Source: an uncultured Pelagibacteraceae bacterium (GTDB lineage: Bacteria; Pseudomonadota; Alphaproteobacteria; Pelagibacterales; Pelagibacteraceae). Taken from it: 64,000 nucleotides of DNA. Each line of letters starts with the position of its first letter. Position 1 is the stretch's first letter. The notes beneath the pieces are model-generated. The model had not been told where the DNA came from. It worked only from the letters and a program-made list of their open reading frames with translations, and made no database searches. The translations under genes and the position numbers were made by a program. Shown here one piece after another: positions 40,132 through 48,448 of this stretch. The stretch is from the NCBI GenBank assembly GCA_902539235.1, contig CACBIC010000001.1, positions 43,680 to 107,679 of the forward strand. The letters run 5' to 3'.

Positions 40132-41564
40132 TACCCAACGCTCCCCTCTAAGCTTATAGAAACTAATTTTTGTGCCTCAACTGCAAATTCCATGGGTAGT
40201 TGCTGCAATACTTCTTTACAGAAACCATTAACTATAAGACTTACTGCCTCTTCCTGGTTGAGACCTCTTTGATTGCAATAAAATAATTGATCTTCGTTAA
40301 TCTTAGATGTTGTAGCTTCATGTTCTATAGTCGAGGATGAATTTTTATTTTTAATATAAGGCACAGTGTGTGCTCCACATTTATTACCCATTAAAAGTGA
40401 GTCACATTGTGTATAATTTCTAGAATTTTTAGCTTTAGCCCCAATGTCTACAAGTCCTCTATATGTGTTATCTGCTTGTCCTGCAGAAATTCCTTTTGAA
40501 ATAATTTTACTTTTCGTATTTTTGCCCAAATGAATCATTTTAGTTCCAGTATCTGCTTTTTGATGATTGTTAGTAATAGCTATCGAGTAAAATTCACCAA
40601 CGGAATTATCTCCTTGCAAAATGCAACTAGGATATTTCCAAGTTATTGCCGATCCTGTCTCAACTTGCGTCCATGATATTTTTGAGTTTTTGCCTCTGCA
40701 TGCTCCTCTTTTAGTCACAAAATTATAGATTCCACCTACTCCATCCTTATCGCCAGGGTACCAATTTTGAACTGTAGAATATTTAATTTCTGCATCGTCT
40801 AAAGCTATTAATTCAACGTTAGCTGCATGTAGTTGATTTTCATCCCTCATCGGAGCTGTGCAACCTTCCAAATAACTTACATAACTTCCTTTATCTGCAA
40901 TAATTAAAGTTCTTTCGAATTGACCGGTCTCAGATGCATTAATTCTAAAGTATGTAGAAAGTTCCATTGGACATTTTATATTTGGTGGTATGTATACAAA
41001 AGAACCATCAGTAAATACTGCTGAGTTTAATGTTGCGAAATAATGATCACTGATAGGAATTACAGAGCCAAGATATTTTTTTACTAACTCTGGATGTTTT
41101 TGAATTGCTTCAGAAATAGGACAAAAAATTATCCCCATTTTGTCAAGTTCACCTTTGAAAGTTGTTGCTACTGAAACTGAGTCAAAAACTGCATCAACTG
41201 CCACACCGCTCAATTTTTTTTGTTCATTCAAAGGAATACCTAGTTTATTATATGTCTCAATAAGTTTTGGATCAACCTCGTCTAAACTTTTTGGTTTATC
41301 TTTCATGCTCTTTGGAGCAGAAAAATAATATAAATCCTGATAATTTATTTTTGGGTATTTAGGTTTTTGCCAGTTTGGTTCTTTTAAAACCTTAAGTCTA
41401 TTGAAAGCTTTCAATCTCCAATCAAGCATCCACTTTGGCTCTTTTTTTACTTCAGAAATAAATTTAATAGTTTTCTCTGAAAGTCCTTTTGGAGCTTTGA
41501 AGTTTTCAATGTCTGTTGAAAATCCGTACTTATATTCTTGATTTTTAAGTTCTCCACTTTTCAT
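40131..41564 (-). CDS. sufB: Fe-S assembly protein SufB
   Basis: Scaffold subunit on which clusters form, 477 residues. The family core includes [40 protein letters not shown] strands and [17 protein letters not shown], with the Cys thought to hold the nascent cluster, then [16 protein letters not shown]. Located 5 bp after the regulator gene. Confidence 0.97.
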   Translation of the reverse strand: MKSGELKNQEYKYGFSTDIENFKAPKGLSEKTIKFISEVKKEPKWMLDWRLKAFNRLKVLKEPNWQKPKYPKINYQDLYYFSAPKSMKDKPKSLDEVDPKLIETYNKLGIPLNEQKKLSGVAVDAVFDSVSVATTFKGELDKMGIIFCPISEAIQKHPELVKKYLGSVIPISDHYFATLNSAVFTDGSFVYIPPNIKCPMELSTYFRINASETGQFERTLIIADKGSYVSYLEGCTAPMRDENQLHAANVELIALDDAEIKYSTVQNWYPGDKDGVGGIYNFVTKRGACRGKNSKISWTQVETGSAITWKYPSCILQGDNSVGEFYSIAITNNHQKADTGTKMIHLGKNTKSKIISKGISAGQADNTYRGLVDIGAKAKNSRNYTQCDSLLMGNKCGAHTVPYIKNKNSSSTIEHEATTSKINEDQLFYCNQRGLNQEEAVSLIVNGFCKEVLQQLPMEFAVEAQKLVSISLEGSVG

Positions 41565-41569
41565 AATAT

Positions 41570-41980
41570 TTAATTTAGTTTCGTTAAATCTTGTAATTTT
41601 ACTTTTTCAAAAAAACCATTGATATGCTGATCTAATTGATCCCATAGATTGTGCGTAATGCATTTGGTTGTTTTATTATTGCATCCTTTTTTTGAATTTT
41701 TCTTACAGTTTAAAGTTTTGACTTCTTCATCTACGGCAAAAATTATATTGGATAACTTTATCTCAGAAGCTGGTTTTTCAAGCACATATCCTCCGTTAGC
41801 TCCTCTTGAACTTTTTACTAACTTATTATTTTTGAGTTTTGAAAAAATTTGCTCTAAATAAGCCAAAGAAATATTTTGTCTTATCGAGATTTCAGTAAGA
41901 CTTATCGGACCATCCTTAGCATTTGATGCCAAGTCTGCCATAGCCATAACTGCATAACGACCTTTATTTGTAAGTTTCAT
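41570..41980 (-). CDS. iscR: Rrf2-family Fe-S regulator, IscR-type
   Basis: Transcription regulator of 136 residues. The winged helix begins [18 protein letters not shown] and has [14 protein letters not shown] as recognition region. The cluster ligands resemble IscR: C92, C100 and C107 followed by H110 (CITH), compared with C92, C98, C104 and H107 in E. coli. It heads the suf operon, so it most likely senses Fe-S status and controls sufBCDSUTA. The first Cys pair is spaced two residues wider than in E. coli. Confidence 0.92.
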   Translation of the reverse strand: MKLTNKGRYAVMAMADLASNAKDGPISLTEISIRQNISLAYLEQIFSKLKNNKLVKSSRGANGGYVLEKPASEIKLSNIIFAVDEEVKTLNCKKNSKKGCNNKTTKCITHNLWDQLDQHINGFFEKVKLQDLTKLN

Positions 41981-42016
41981 AAATTAACGTTGTAATACAA
42001 TAGTTTTTGCCTAATT

Positions 42017-42034
42017 CCTACTCTTTTAGTCAGG
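42017..42034. promoter_or_regulatory. Candidate regulator-binding inverted repeat upstream of iscR
   Basis: The 18 bp CCTACTCTTTTAGTCAGG is an imperfect inverted repeat (CCTACT versus AGTCAGG, one extra base), 37-54 bp before the iscR start. This is a plausible autoregulatory site for the Fe-S regulator; match to any known IscR consensus is not established here. Confidence 0.3.
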
Positions 42035-42065
42035 ATTAAAAAAAAATATTTGTCGCATTAAAACA

Positions 42066-42074
42066 TGCTATAAC
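42066..42074 (+). promoter_or_regulatory. Candidate extended -10 for the alpha/beta hydrolase gene
   Basis: TGCTATAAC fits an extended -10 element, about 38 bp before the hydrolase ATG. No properly spaced -35 was seen. The rest of the 131 bp divergent region contains A/T tracts. Confidence 0.3.
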
Positions 42075-42111
42075 TCAGTACTTTTTTTTTTAATAATAAT
42101 CATTATCAAGT

Positions 42112-42768
42112 ATGAAGCCAAAAAGTTTAGAAATTTTTATACCTGGACCTGCCGGAAGACTCGAAGCGAAGTATTACAAAAATCCAAAATTTGGTTCTCC
42201 TGTAGCAATTGTTTTACACCCACACCCGCAATATGGTGGAACAATGAATAATAGAATCGTTCAGCTTATGTATAATATTTTTTTAGAAAATGGTTTTTCT
42301 GTAATTAAAGTTAATTTTAGAGGAGTGGGAAAAAGTGAGGGAGTATTTGATAATGGACAAGGAGAATTGTCAGATGCTGCAGCGGCTCTTGATTGGATTG
42401 AAAGACAAAATTTAGATTACAGTCAATGTTGGGTTTCTGGTTTCTCTTTTGGCTCGCTTATATGTATGCAATTAATAATGAGAAGACCGGAAGTTAATAA
42501 TTTTATAGCCGTTTCTCCTCAACCTAACGTTTATGATTTTTCTTTTTTAGCTCCTTGCCCAACCTCTGGACAAATAATCTACAGTGATAACGATGAATTA
42601 GTGAGTAAAGAAAGCATCACTGAGTTAGATAATAGAATTAAAAGCCAAAAGAGTGTTGAGGTGATATTTTCAAAAATAAAAAATTCAAATCATTTTTTTA
42701 AAGATAAAGAAAAAGAACTTTCAGATGAAATAGAAAAGTATCTTAAAGACAAAACTGCTTTAATTTAA
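42112..42768 (+). CDS. Alpha/beta hydrolase
   Basis: The protein has 218 residues with an alpha/beta-hydrolase core. HPHPQYGGTMNNRIV at 36-50 supplies the oxyanion-hole region, NFRGVGKSEG at 68-77 is typical, and the nucleophile is Ser112 in SGFSFGS. A late histidine in SNHFFKDKEKEL would complete the triad. This is a family seen beside suf/iscR genes in alphaproteobacteria as I recall; the substrate is not known. Its stop overlaps anmK by 4 bp. Confidence 0.85.
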   Translation: MKPKSLEIFIPGPAGRLEAKYYKNPKFGSPVAIVLHPHPQYGGTMNNRIVQLMYNIFLENGFSVIKVNFRGVGKSEGVFDNGQGELSDAAAALDWIERQNLDYSQCWVSGFSFGSLICMQLIMRRPEVNNFIAVSPQPNVYDFSFLAPCPTSGQIIYSDNDELVSKESITELDNRIKSQKSVEVIFSKIKNSNHFFKDKEKELSDEIEKYLKDKTALI

Positions 42769-43886
42769 CTTTCTATTATTTTGCCACCAATACAAGGTTT
42801 TTTACACCCAGTTGTGTTTGGGAAAGAAATTGGTAAATTTTTTAAAGTTCTTATTGCAAGAAATGCAAAAGCTTGGGACTCGATAAAATCTCCATCTATT
42901 TTAAACTTATCAATTAATTCGATATTTATATCTTTACTAAGATAACTTTTGATTTTTTTAATAAGAAAATCATTTTTTCTGCCTCCGCCACAAAGAAAAA
43001 TATTTTTTATTTGATTGTCAAAATTTTCAAATAAATCATTTAAACTATCACCAATGATACCAGCCGTAAATTCAGTCAAAGTAGCAGATCCGTCTTCTAA
43101 ATTTAATCCTCTTACAAATGAAACATCGAAATCGTTTGTATCTAAAGAACGTTTGTTTTTGTCAGGTCTATTTGAAAATAATTCTTGGGCTTGCTCTAAT
43201 ATTATTTCGTTTTTTTTCCCACTTATTGCAAGTTGGCCATTTTTGTCAAATCTATTTTCCGAATTTTTTCTAACCCAAGAGTCAATTAAACAATTTCCAG
43301 GGCCGATATCTTGACTGAAAATTTTTGAAAAGTTTAATGTATCGTTAATAATTGTTACGTTAGATATTCCCCCAATATTCAAAAAACAAACTGGAAGTTC
43401 AATTTTAATTTTGGATGCAATTAATTGATGAAAAATTGGTGTTAGTGGAGCCCCTTCTCCCCCATTAACTATATCATTTTCTCTGAAATTAAAGACAACT
43501 TTATTTTTTGTTAATTGGCTTAATAAATTTCCGTCTCCTAATTGATATGATATTTTTTCTGTAGGGTTATGGAATATAGTTTGACCATGGAAACCTATAA
43601 TTAAATTTTTGTATTTATGATTAAAATAACTTGTAGCTTTTGAATGAAATAAAGTAATCTTTCTCTCTAGTTCTAAAATTTCTTTTGAGTAAGTATTCAA
43701 GTCTTTTTTTTTAAAAATTTTTTCTTTTAATTTGTGAATATCCTCAAAAATATCCTTATCATATTCAAAATATCTGTTTTTTAATACTTCGTAATTAGTA
43801 ATTCCATCTGATCTTATTAATGATGCATCAACTCCATCGCCTGAAGTACCGCTCATTAATCCCAAAGATATATATTCTTTTTGCAT
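42765..43886 (-). CDS. anmK: Anhydro-N-acetylmuramic acid kinase
   Basis: Recycles cell-wall anhydroMurNAc by hydrolysis and phosphorylation to MurNAc-6-phosphate. The protein has 373 residues. The N-terminal GLMSGTSGDGVDASLI is diagnostic; QTIFHNP, FLNIGGISN and DIGPGNCLID follow, with the late CGGGRKN. Divergent from tyrS across 53 bp, an arrangement I recall in other alphaproteobacteria. Confidence 0.95.
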   Translation of the reverse strand: MQKEYISLGLMSGTSGDGVDASLIRSDGITNYEVLKNRYFEYDKDIFEDIHKLKEKIFKKKDLNTYSKEILELERKITLFHSKATSYFNHKYKNLIIGFHGQTIFHNPTEKISYQLGDGNLLSQLTKNKVVFNFRENDIVNGGEGAPLTPIFHQLIASKIKIELPVCFLNIGGISNVTIINDTLNFSKIFSQDIGPGNCLIDSWVRKNSENRFDKNGQLAISGKKNEIILEQAQELFSNRPDKNKRSLDTNDFDVSFVRGLNLEDGSATLTEFTAGIIGDSLNDLFENFDNQIKNIFLCGGGRKNDFLIKKIKSYLSKDINIELIDKFKIDGDFIESQAFAFLAIRTLKNLPISFPNTTGCKKPCIGGKIIES

Positions 43887-43939
43887 ATTTTTATTTATTT
43901 ATAACAATTTTTGTATAATAGTAGTTATCGATTAATACT

Positions 43940-45178
43940 ATGAAAAATAAATTCTTATTTGAAATGAAATCCCGAGGGTATTTGCACCAATGTACAGATT
44001 TTGATAATTTAGAGAGAATAAGTAGCCAAAAACCAATAACAGCATATATAGGATTTGATTGTACTGCAAGCAGTCTTCACGTTGGAAGTTTGCTTCAAAT
44101 AATGATTTTGAGATTGATGCAAAATTACGGACATCGACCTATTGTGCTTTTAGGCGGAGGCACTACTTTAATTGGAGATCCGTCAGGAAAAGACTCAACA
44201 AGAAAAGTATTAGATAAAAAAGATATTAAGAAGAATATTTTAAACATTCAAAAAGTTTTTTATAAAATTTTAGATTTTTCAGATAAGAAAACAAAACCAA
44301 TTTTTGTAGATAATTCAAAATGGTTAACAAAATTAAATTATATTGAATTTTTGAGAGAGATAGGAAGTCACTTCACTATTAATAAAATGCTAACTTTTGA
44401 TAGTGTCAAATTAAGGTTAGAGCGTGAACAATCATTAAGCTATATGGAATTTAATTATATGATTTTACAGGCTTATGATTTTTATCAGCTTTTTAAAAAT
44501 AATAATTGTATACTTCAAATTGGAGGCTCTGATCAATGGGGAAATATCGTAAATGGAGTTGAGCTAATAAGGCGAATAATAAAAAAAGACTCATTCGGGC
44601 TTACCTCGCCATTAATTACTTTAGCATCTGGGGCAAAAATGGGTAAAACTGAAAAGGGAGCAATTTGGTTAAATGAGGATTTACTATCATCCTACGATTA
44701 CTGGCAATTTTGGAGAAACACAGATGATAGGGATGTTGAGCGTTTTTTATATTTTTTTACAGATTTAAAAATAGATGAAATAAAAAATCTTTGTGAAAAG
44801 GAAAAAAATATTAACAAATTAAAAGTTTTATTAGCTAATGAAGCTACAAAAATATTACATGGTGAAAGTAAAGCAAAAAAAGCTGAACAGACTGCAAAAC
44901 AAACTTTTGAAACCGGTGGCGTTGGCGTGGGTCTTCCAGAAATAAATATTAAATTAAGTGAGTTAAGAAAAGGAATTGGTATTTTAGACATTTTATCAAA
45001 ACACGGTGTGCTTTCATCTAAAAGTGAGGCTCGAAGGGCAATAGCCAATAATGGAATAAAAATTCATAATTTAGTTGTTACTGATGAAAAGAAAATTTTA
45101 AAAATTTCCGATTTCAAAAATAGTTCTTTAAAACTTTCATTTGGAAAAAAAAAACATTATTTAATTAAACTTATTTAA
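43940..45178 (+). CDS. tyrS: Tyrosyl-tRNA synthetase
   Basis: Class I synthetase charging tRNA-Tyr. The protein has 412 residues. The HIGH-type motif is HVGS at 47-50, the tyrosine pocket includes YMILQAYDF and GGSDQWGN, and the KMSKS-type loop reads KMGKT at 233-237. The C-terminal S4 RNA-binding domain (about 345-405) is present: GILDILSKHGVLSSKSEARRAI. Its 3' end overlaps the convergent AsmA-like gene by 18 bp. Confidence 0.97.
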   Translation: MKNKFLFEMKSRGYLHQCTDFDNLERISSQKPITAYIGFDCTASSLHVGSLLQIMILRLMQNYGHRPIVLLGGGTTLIGDPSGKDSTRKVLDKKDIKKNILNIQKVFYKILDFSDKKTKPIFVDNSKWLTKLNYIEFLREIGSHFTINKMLTFDSVKLRLEREQSLSYMEFNYMILQAYDFYQLFKNNNCILQIGGSDQWGNIVNGVELIRRIIKKDSFGLTSPLITLASGAKMGKTEKGAIWLNEDLLSSYDYWQFWRNTDDRDVERFLYFFTDLKIDEIKNLCEKEKNINKLKVLLANEATKILHGESKAKKAEQTAKQTFETGGVGVGLPEINIKLSELRKGIGILDILSKHGVLSSKSEARRAIANNGIKIHNLVVTDEKKILKISDFKNSSLKLSFGKKKHYLIKLI

Positions 45179-47359
45179 CTTTTTTTTTCTATCAATAATT
45201 TTTTGAATAAACCTTGGTGTTAAGGTTCTTATAGGATTAATTGAAGTTTTTATTCCTCCAGGTGGTCCTTTCATTTTAAAACTTATTCCAAAAAGACCCT
45301 CGCCAACTTCTTTAGGAATCACTATATCTCCAATAATTGGAATTTTAGATATGAGTTTATTTAAATTTTTTGCAGGCACTAATGTACCTCTAAGGCTTGT
45401 TATCTCATTTTGATCTCTATAACCTTCCATTAAAACTGATATGCTAGGTCCTAGGGCCAATATTTCAATAATTTTAAGGAAACCTTTTTCTCTGCTCATT
45501 TCAATTTCTAAACTATCAAAAGATAAACCCTCACCTCTAGCAAGATCTGCTAGCCCTCCTAAGTCAGCCAAAGATAATAGCTTTATCAATCCAGGAGCAT
45601 TAGTAACTTTAAAATCTTCAATTTTTAATTTTGAATTAAAGTCTTTGCCACTAATAATTGATGTATATAAGAGTTTACCCTCGGATAACCCTTTGAAAAA
45701 TTTGAACTCTGTTAATAATGGTGAGGTTAAATCAGAGTAAATTTCCAAATATCTTTTATTTTTTTTTTTGTCATTTTTTAAAGAAATATCTAAAAAATTA
45801 TTTTTTCCAAAATCTCCTTTTGCAGAAATTTTTGCGAATTCACCTTTATCAATATATCCAATTAATTTAAAATTTTTTAAATTTTCTGATAAAGGAGCAA
45901 TTACATTATCTAAATCAATTTCTATTTCTTTACTGAAATTTAAAAAATAATTATTCTTATTTTTTGTAGTAATAATTTTAGGTAAATTTGTTGCATCAAA
46001 TTTTGAGCCCCTTATTTTTATTTTTTTATCTCCAGTGATCAAAAAATCATTATTAATAGATCCCCCTTTATATGTTTTTGTTGAAATCCTTTTAAAAGTA
46101 AGAGGCTTACCTTTGCTGATTAATAAATCATCTACTAAAATTTTGTTATTATCTTCAACAAATAGTAATTTTTTTAAATTTAGTTTTTTTTTACTTATTT
46201 CAAAAATCAAAGATAAGTTTGAAATCAGATTTTCTTTTTTAGAATAATTTATTTGTTTAATATCTATTTTTTTATCTATTTCAGCATCTATTTCATATCT
46301 AGAAAAGTCTTTTTCTATATTTCCTTTAATATTGTAATTAAGAAACTTCTCAATTTCTGTTGAATATTTGCCAGATAAAGAAAAATTTTTTGATTTCGAA
46401 CCATAATCTATTTTCAAATCAGTATCAATTATTAAGAATTGATCTATTTTTTCTTCTAAAATTTCACTAGATAAAGGATTTTCAATTTTCAACGATCCTT
46501 TTATTATTTCTCCTCTACTTGAAAGATTATAATCTTTAATTTTGTAAGTTTTATCAAAGTTAATTTTCAAATTATTTTTCAGTATTGCTTCGATCTCGGT
46601 AATCTCTTTAAAATATTCAAATTTTTTAAGTAATTTAGAATACCCATTTTTAAGAGAATTTTGATATTTAATATCAGAATTAAAGTTTGAAATTATGGAA
46701 ATTTCAGGAGAAACAGTTAATTTTATATCTCCATCTTTAACTAAAATGCTGTTAATTTCACCATTAATTTTTTTAAATAATATAATTGATTTATCTCCAA
46801 AAAATTCGAAACTGGTATCTTGTAAGAATATTTCTTTGAATATTTTTGAATTAAAATTTGTCACTTGTCCTCTTGCTATAAAATTATCTATTGAGTTATT
46901 TGTGTCTAAATAAAATGCTAAATCTAAAATTAAATTTCCTTTTTTAACGTTATTTTTTAAGAAACTCTTCAAATTTGAGGGTTTTATTACTACATTAATA
47001 TTTTTTAAATCTTTAATATCTAATTTTTTCGATAAAATATTTATTCGCTTAATTTTGGGTTTAGTTTTAATTATTGAAAAAAAATCCACATATACTTTTA
47101 TTTTTTCAGTAGGAATTAAAATATCTCTATAAAATATATTTGGTTCAGATGTTTCTAAAAATAAGCTAAATTCATTAATATCAAGTTTAAATTTTATAGT
47201 ATTTATTTTTATATTTATTTTATTATCAATCTGATAAATCTTGTTTAATATTAATTTATTAAACCTTTCTGTTTCAATTCCTATAGTTAATAAAGCCGAT
47301 GCTATTGAGATTAAAAAGATAAAAATTAAAGAAATTAAAATTGTAAAAAATTTTTTCAT
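45161..47359 (-). CDS. AsmA-like / YhdP-type membrane-anchored protein
   Basis: The protein has 732 residues, with one N-terminal membrane helix (about 5-27) and a long periplasmic beta-rich part. The C-terminal half is AsmA-like: TSPLLTEFKFFKGLSEGKL, IIDKFNSKL-like strands, APGLIKLLSLADLGGLADLARGEGLSFDSLEIEM and GTLVPAKNLNKLISKIPIIG, which I recognise from the YhdP/TamB-type lipid-transport superfamily. Likely role: phospholipid transport between membranes, by analogy only. It shares one base with prfB. Confidence 0.8.
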   Translation of the reverse strand: MKKFFTILISLIFIFLISIASALLTIGIETERFNKLILNKIYQIDNKINIKINTIKFKLDINEFSLFLETSEPNIFYRDILIPTEKIKVYVDFFSIIKTKPKIKRINILSKKLDIKDLKNINVVIKPSNLKSFLKNNVKKGNLILDLAFYLDTNNSIDNFIARGQVTNFNSKIFKEIFLQDTSFEFFGDKSIILFKKINGEINSILVKDGDIKLTVSPEISIISNFNSDIKYQNSLKNGYSKLLKKFEYFKEITEIEAILKNNLKINFDKTYKIKDYNLSSRGEIIKGSLKIENPLSSEILEEKIDQFLIIDTDLKIDYGSKSKNFSLSGKYSTEIEKFLNYNIKGNIEKDFSRYEIDAEIDKKIDIKQINYSKKENLISNLSLIFEISKKKLNLKKLLFVEDNNKILVDDLLISKGKPLTFKRISTKTYKGGSINNDFLITGDKKIKIRGSKFDATNLPKIITTKNKNNYFLNFSKEIEIDLDNVIAPLSENLKNFKLIGYIDKGEFAKISAKGDFGKNNFLDISLKNDKKKNKRYLEIYSDLTSPLLTEFKFFKGLSEGKLLYTSIISGKDFNSKLKIEDFKVTNAPGLIKLLSLADLGGLADLARGEGLSFDSLEIEMSREKGFLKIIEILALGPSISVLMEGYRDQNEITSLRGTLVPAKNLNKLISKIPIIGDIVIPKEVGEGLFGISFKMKGPPGGIKTSINPIRTLTPRFIQKIIDRKKKLNKFN

Positions 47360-48448
47360 TATTTATTTTTAATTCCTCCTTCTATAAATTGATCGATATT
47401 ACCATCTAGGATACTTGACGGATTTGTACTTTCAATTCTGTTTCTTAAATCTTTTACGAGTTGATAAGGTTGCAATACATAAGATCTAATTTGGTGCCCC
47501 CAACCAATATCAGTTTTAGTATTGAGTTCCTTTGAATTCTGCTCCTCTCTTTTTTGAAGCTCGTGTTCATAAAGTCTAGCTCTTAGCATCTTAAAGCATG
47601 TTTCTTTATTCTTATGTTGAGATCTTTCATTTTGACATTGAACTACTATCTTAGTTGGTAAATGTGTAATTCTTACTGCACTATCTGTAGTATTTACATG
47701 TTGACCGCCTGCGCCACTTGATCTGTATGTATCAATTCTTAAATCTTTTTCATCTATACTAATATCTATTTCATCGTCAATTGCAGGGTAAACCCACACG
47801 CTTGCAAAACTTGTATGCCTTCTAGCACCGCTATCAAAAGGTGATATTCTAACTAATCTATGCACTCCAGACTCTGATCTCATTAATCCGTACAAGTAAT
47901 TGCCATCAACTTTTAATGTTGATGATTTTATACCTGCCTCCTCTCCTTTATGCTCACTAATGATTTCATAACTAAATTTTCTTTTATCGAACCATTTCAT
48001 ATACATTCTTCTGAGCATTTCAGCCCAATCTTGGCTTTCAGTGCCTCCTGCCCCGGCATGAATTTCTAGGTAAATGTTTAAGTCATCGTTTTCACCAGAA
48101 AGAAAACAGTTAATTTCAATTCTTTTTAAATTTTTTGAGACAGTATCTATTTTTTGAGAACATTCATTTATGATTTCTTCATTCTTTTCTTGTGTCGCAA
48201 GTAAAAAAAGCTCTTTTAGATTCTGAATTTCTGTAAAAAAAATTTTATAAGAGTTAAGTATTTGTTCAAAATTCTTTTTTTGTTTAATCGTTTTTTTTGC
48301 TAATTCTTTATCTTTCCAAAAATTTTCTTTAAGAATATTTTTTTCTAGCTCTACTAATTTTTTTTCGATATCTTCATTATCAAAGATACCCCCTAATATT
48401 TTCTAGGGTTCTTTCAACTACTATTAATTTATTTTCAAAGCTTTCCAT
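47359..48448 (-). CDS. prfB: Peptide chain release factor 2, with programmed +1 frameshift
   Basis: Releases peptides at TGA and TAA stops. The coding sequence starts at 48448 (MESFENKLIVVERTLENI) and runs 22 codons to an in-frame TGA at 48382-48380. A +1 shift at CTT-TGA continues the frame from 48381 to 47359 and gives a full RF2. Downstream motifs are EIHAGAGGTESQDWAEM, YLYGLMRSESGVHRLVRI, RRHTSFASV and the catalytic SSGAGGQHVNTTDSAVRITH with GGQ. Reading only from an internal ATG at 48018 would lose the N-terminal helical domain. The start overlaps the mrcA stop by one base (TAATG). Confidence 0.96.
48380..48394 (-). other. prfB: Programmed frameshift site in prfB
   Basis: Minus strand AGGGGGTATCTTTGA. 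It holds the internal Shine-Dalgarno-like AGGGGG, the slip codon CTT and the TGA stop with E. coli spacing, here followed by T instead of C. RF2 scarcity permits the shift, so the enzyme controls its own level. Confidence 0.95.

Noticed and set aside
47359..48018. prfB as a short gene starting at 48018
   Set aside because: The upstream sequence encodes the RF2 N-terminal domain in the same frame back to the TGA frameshift site; the short reading loses it.
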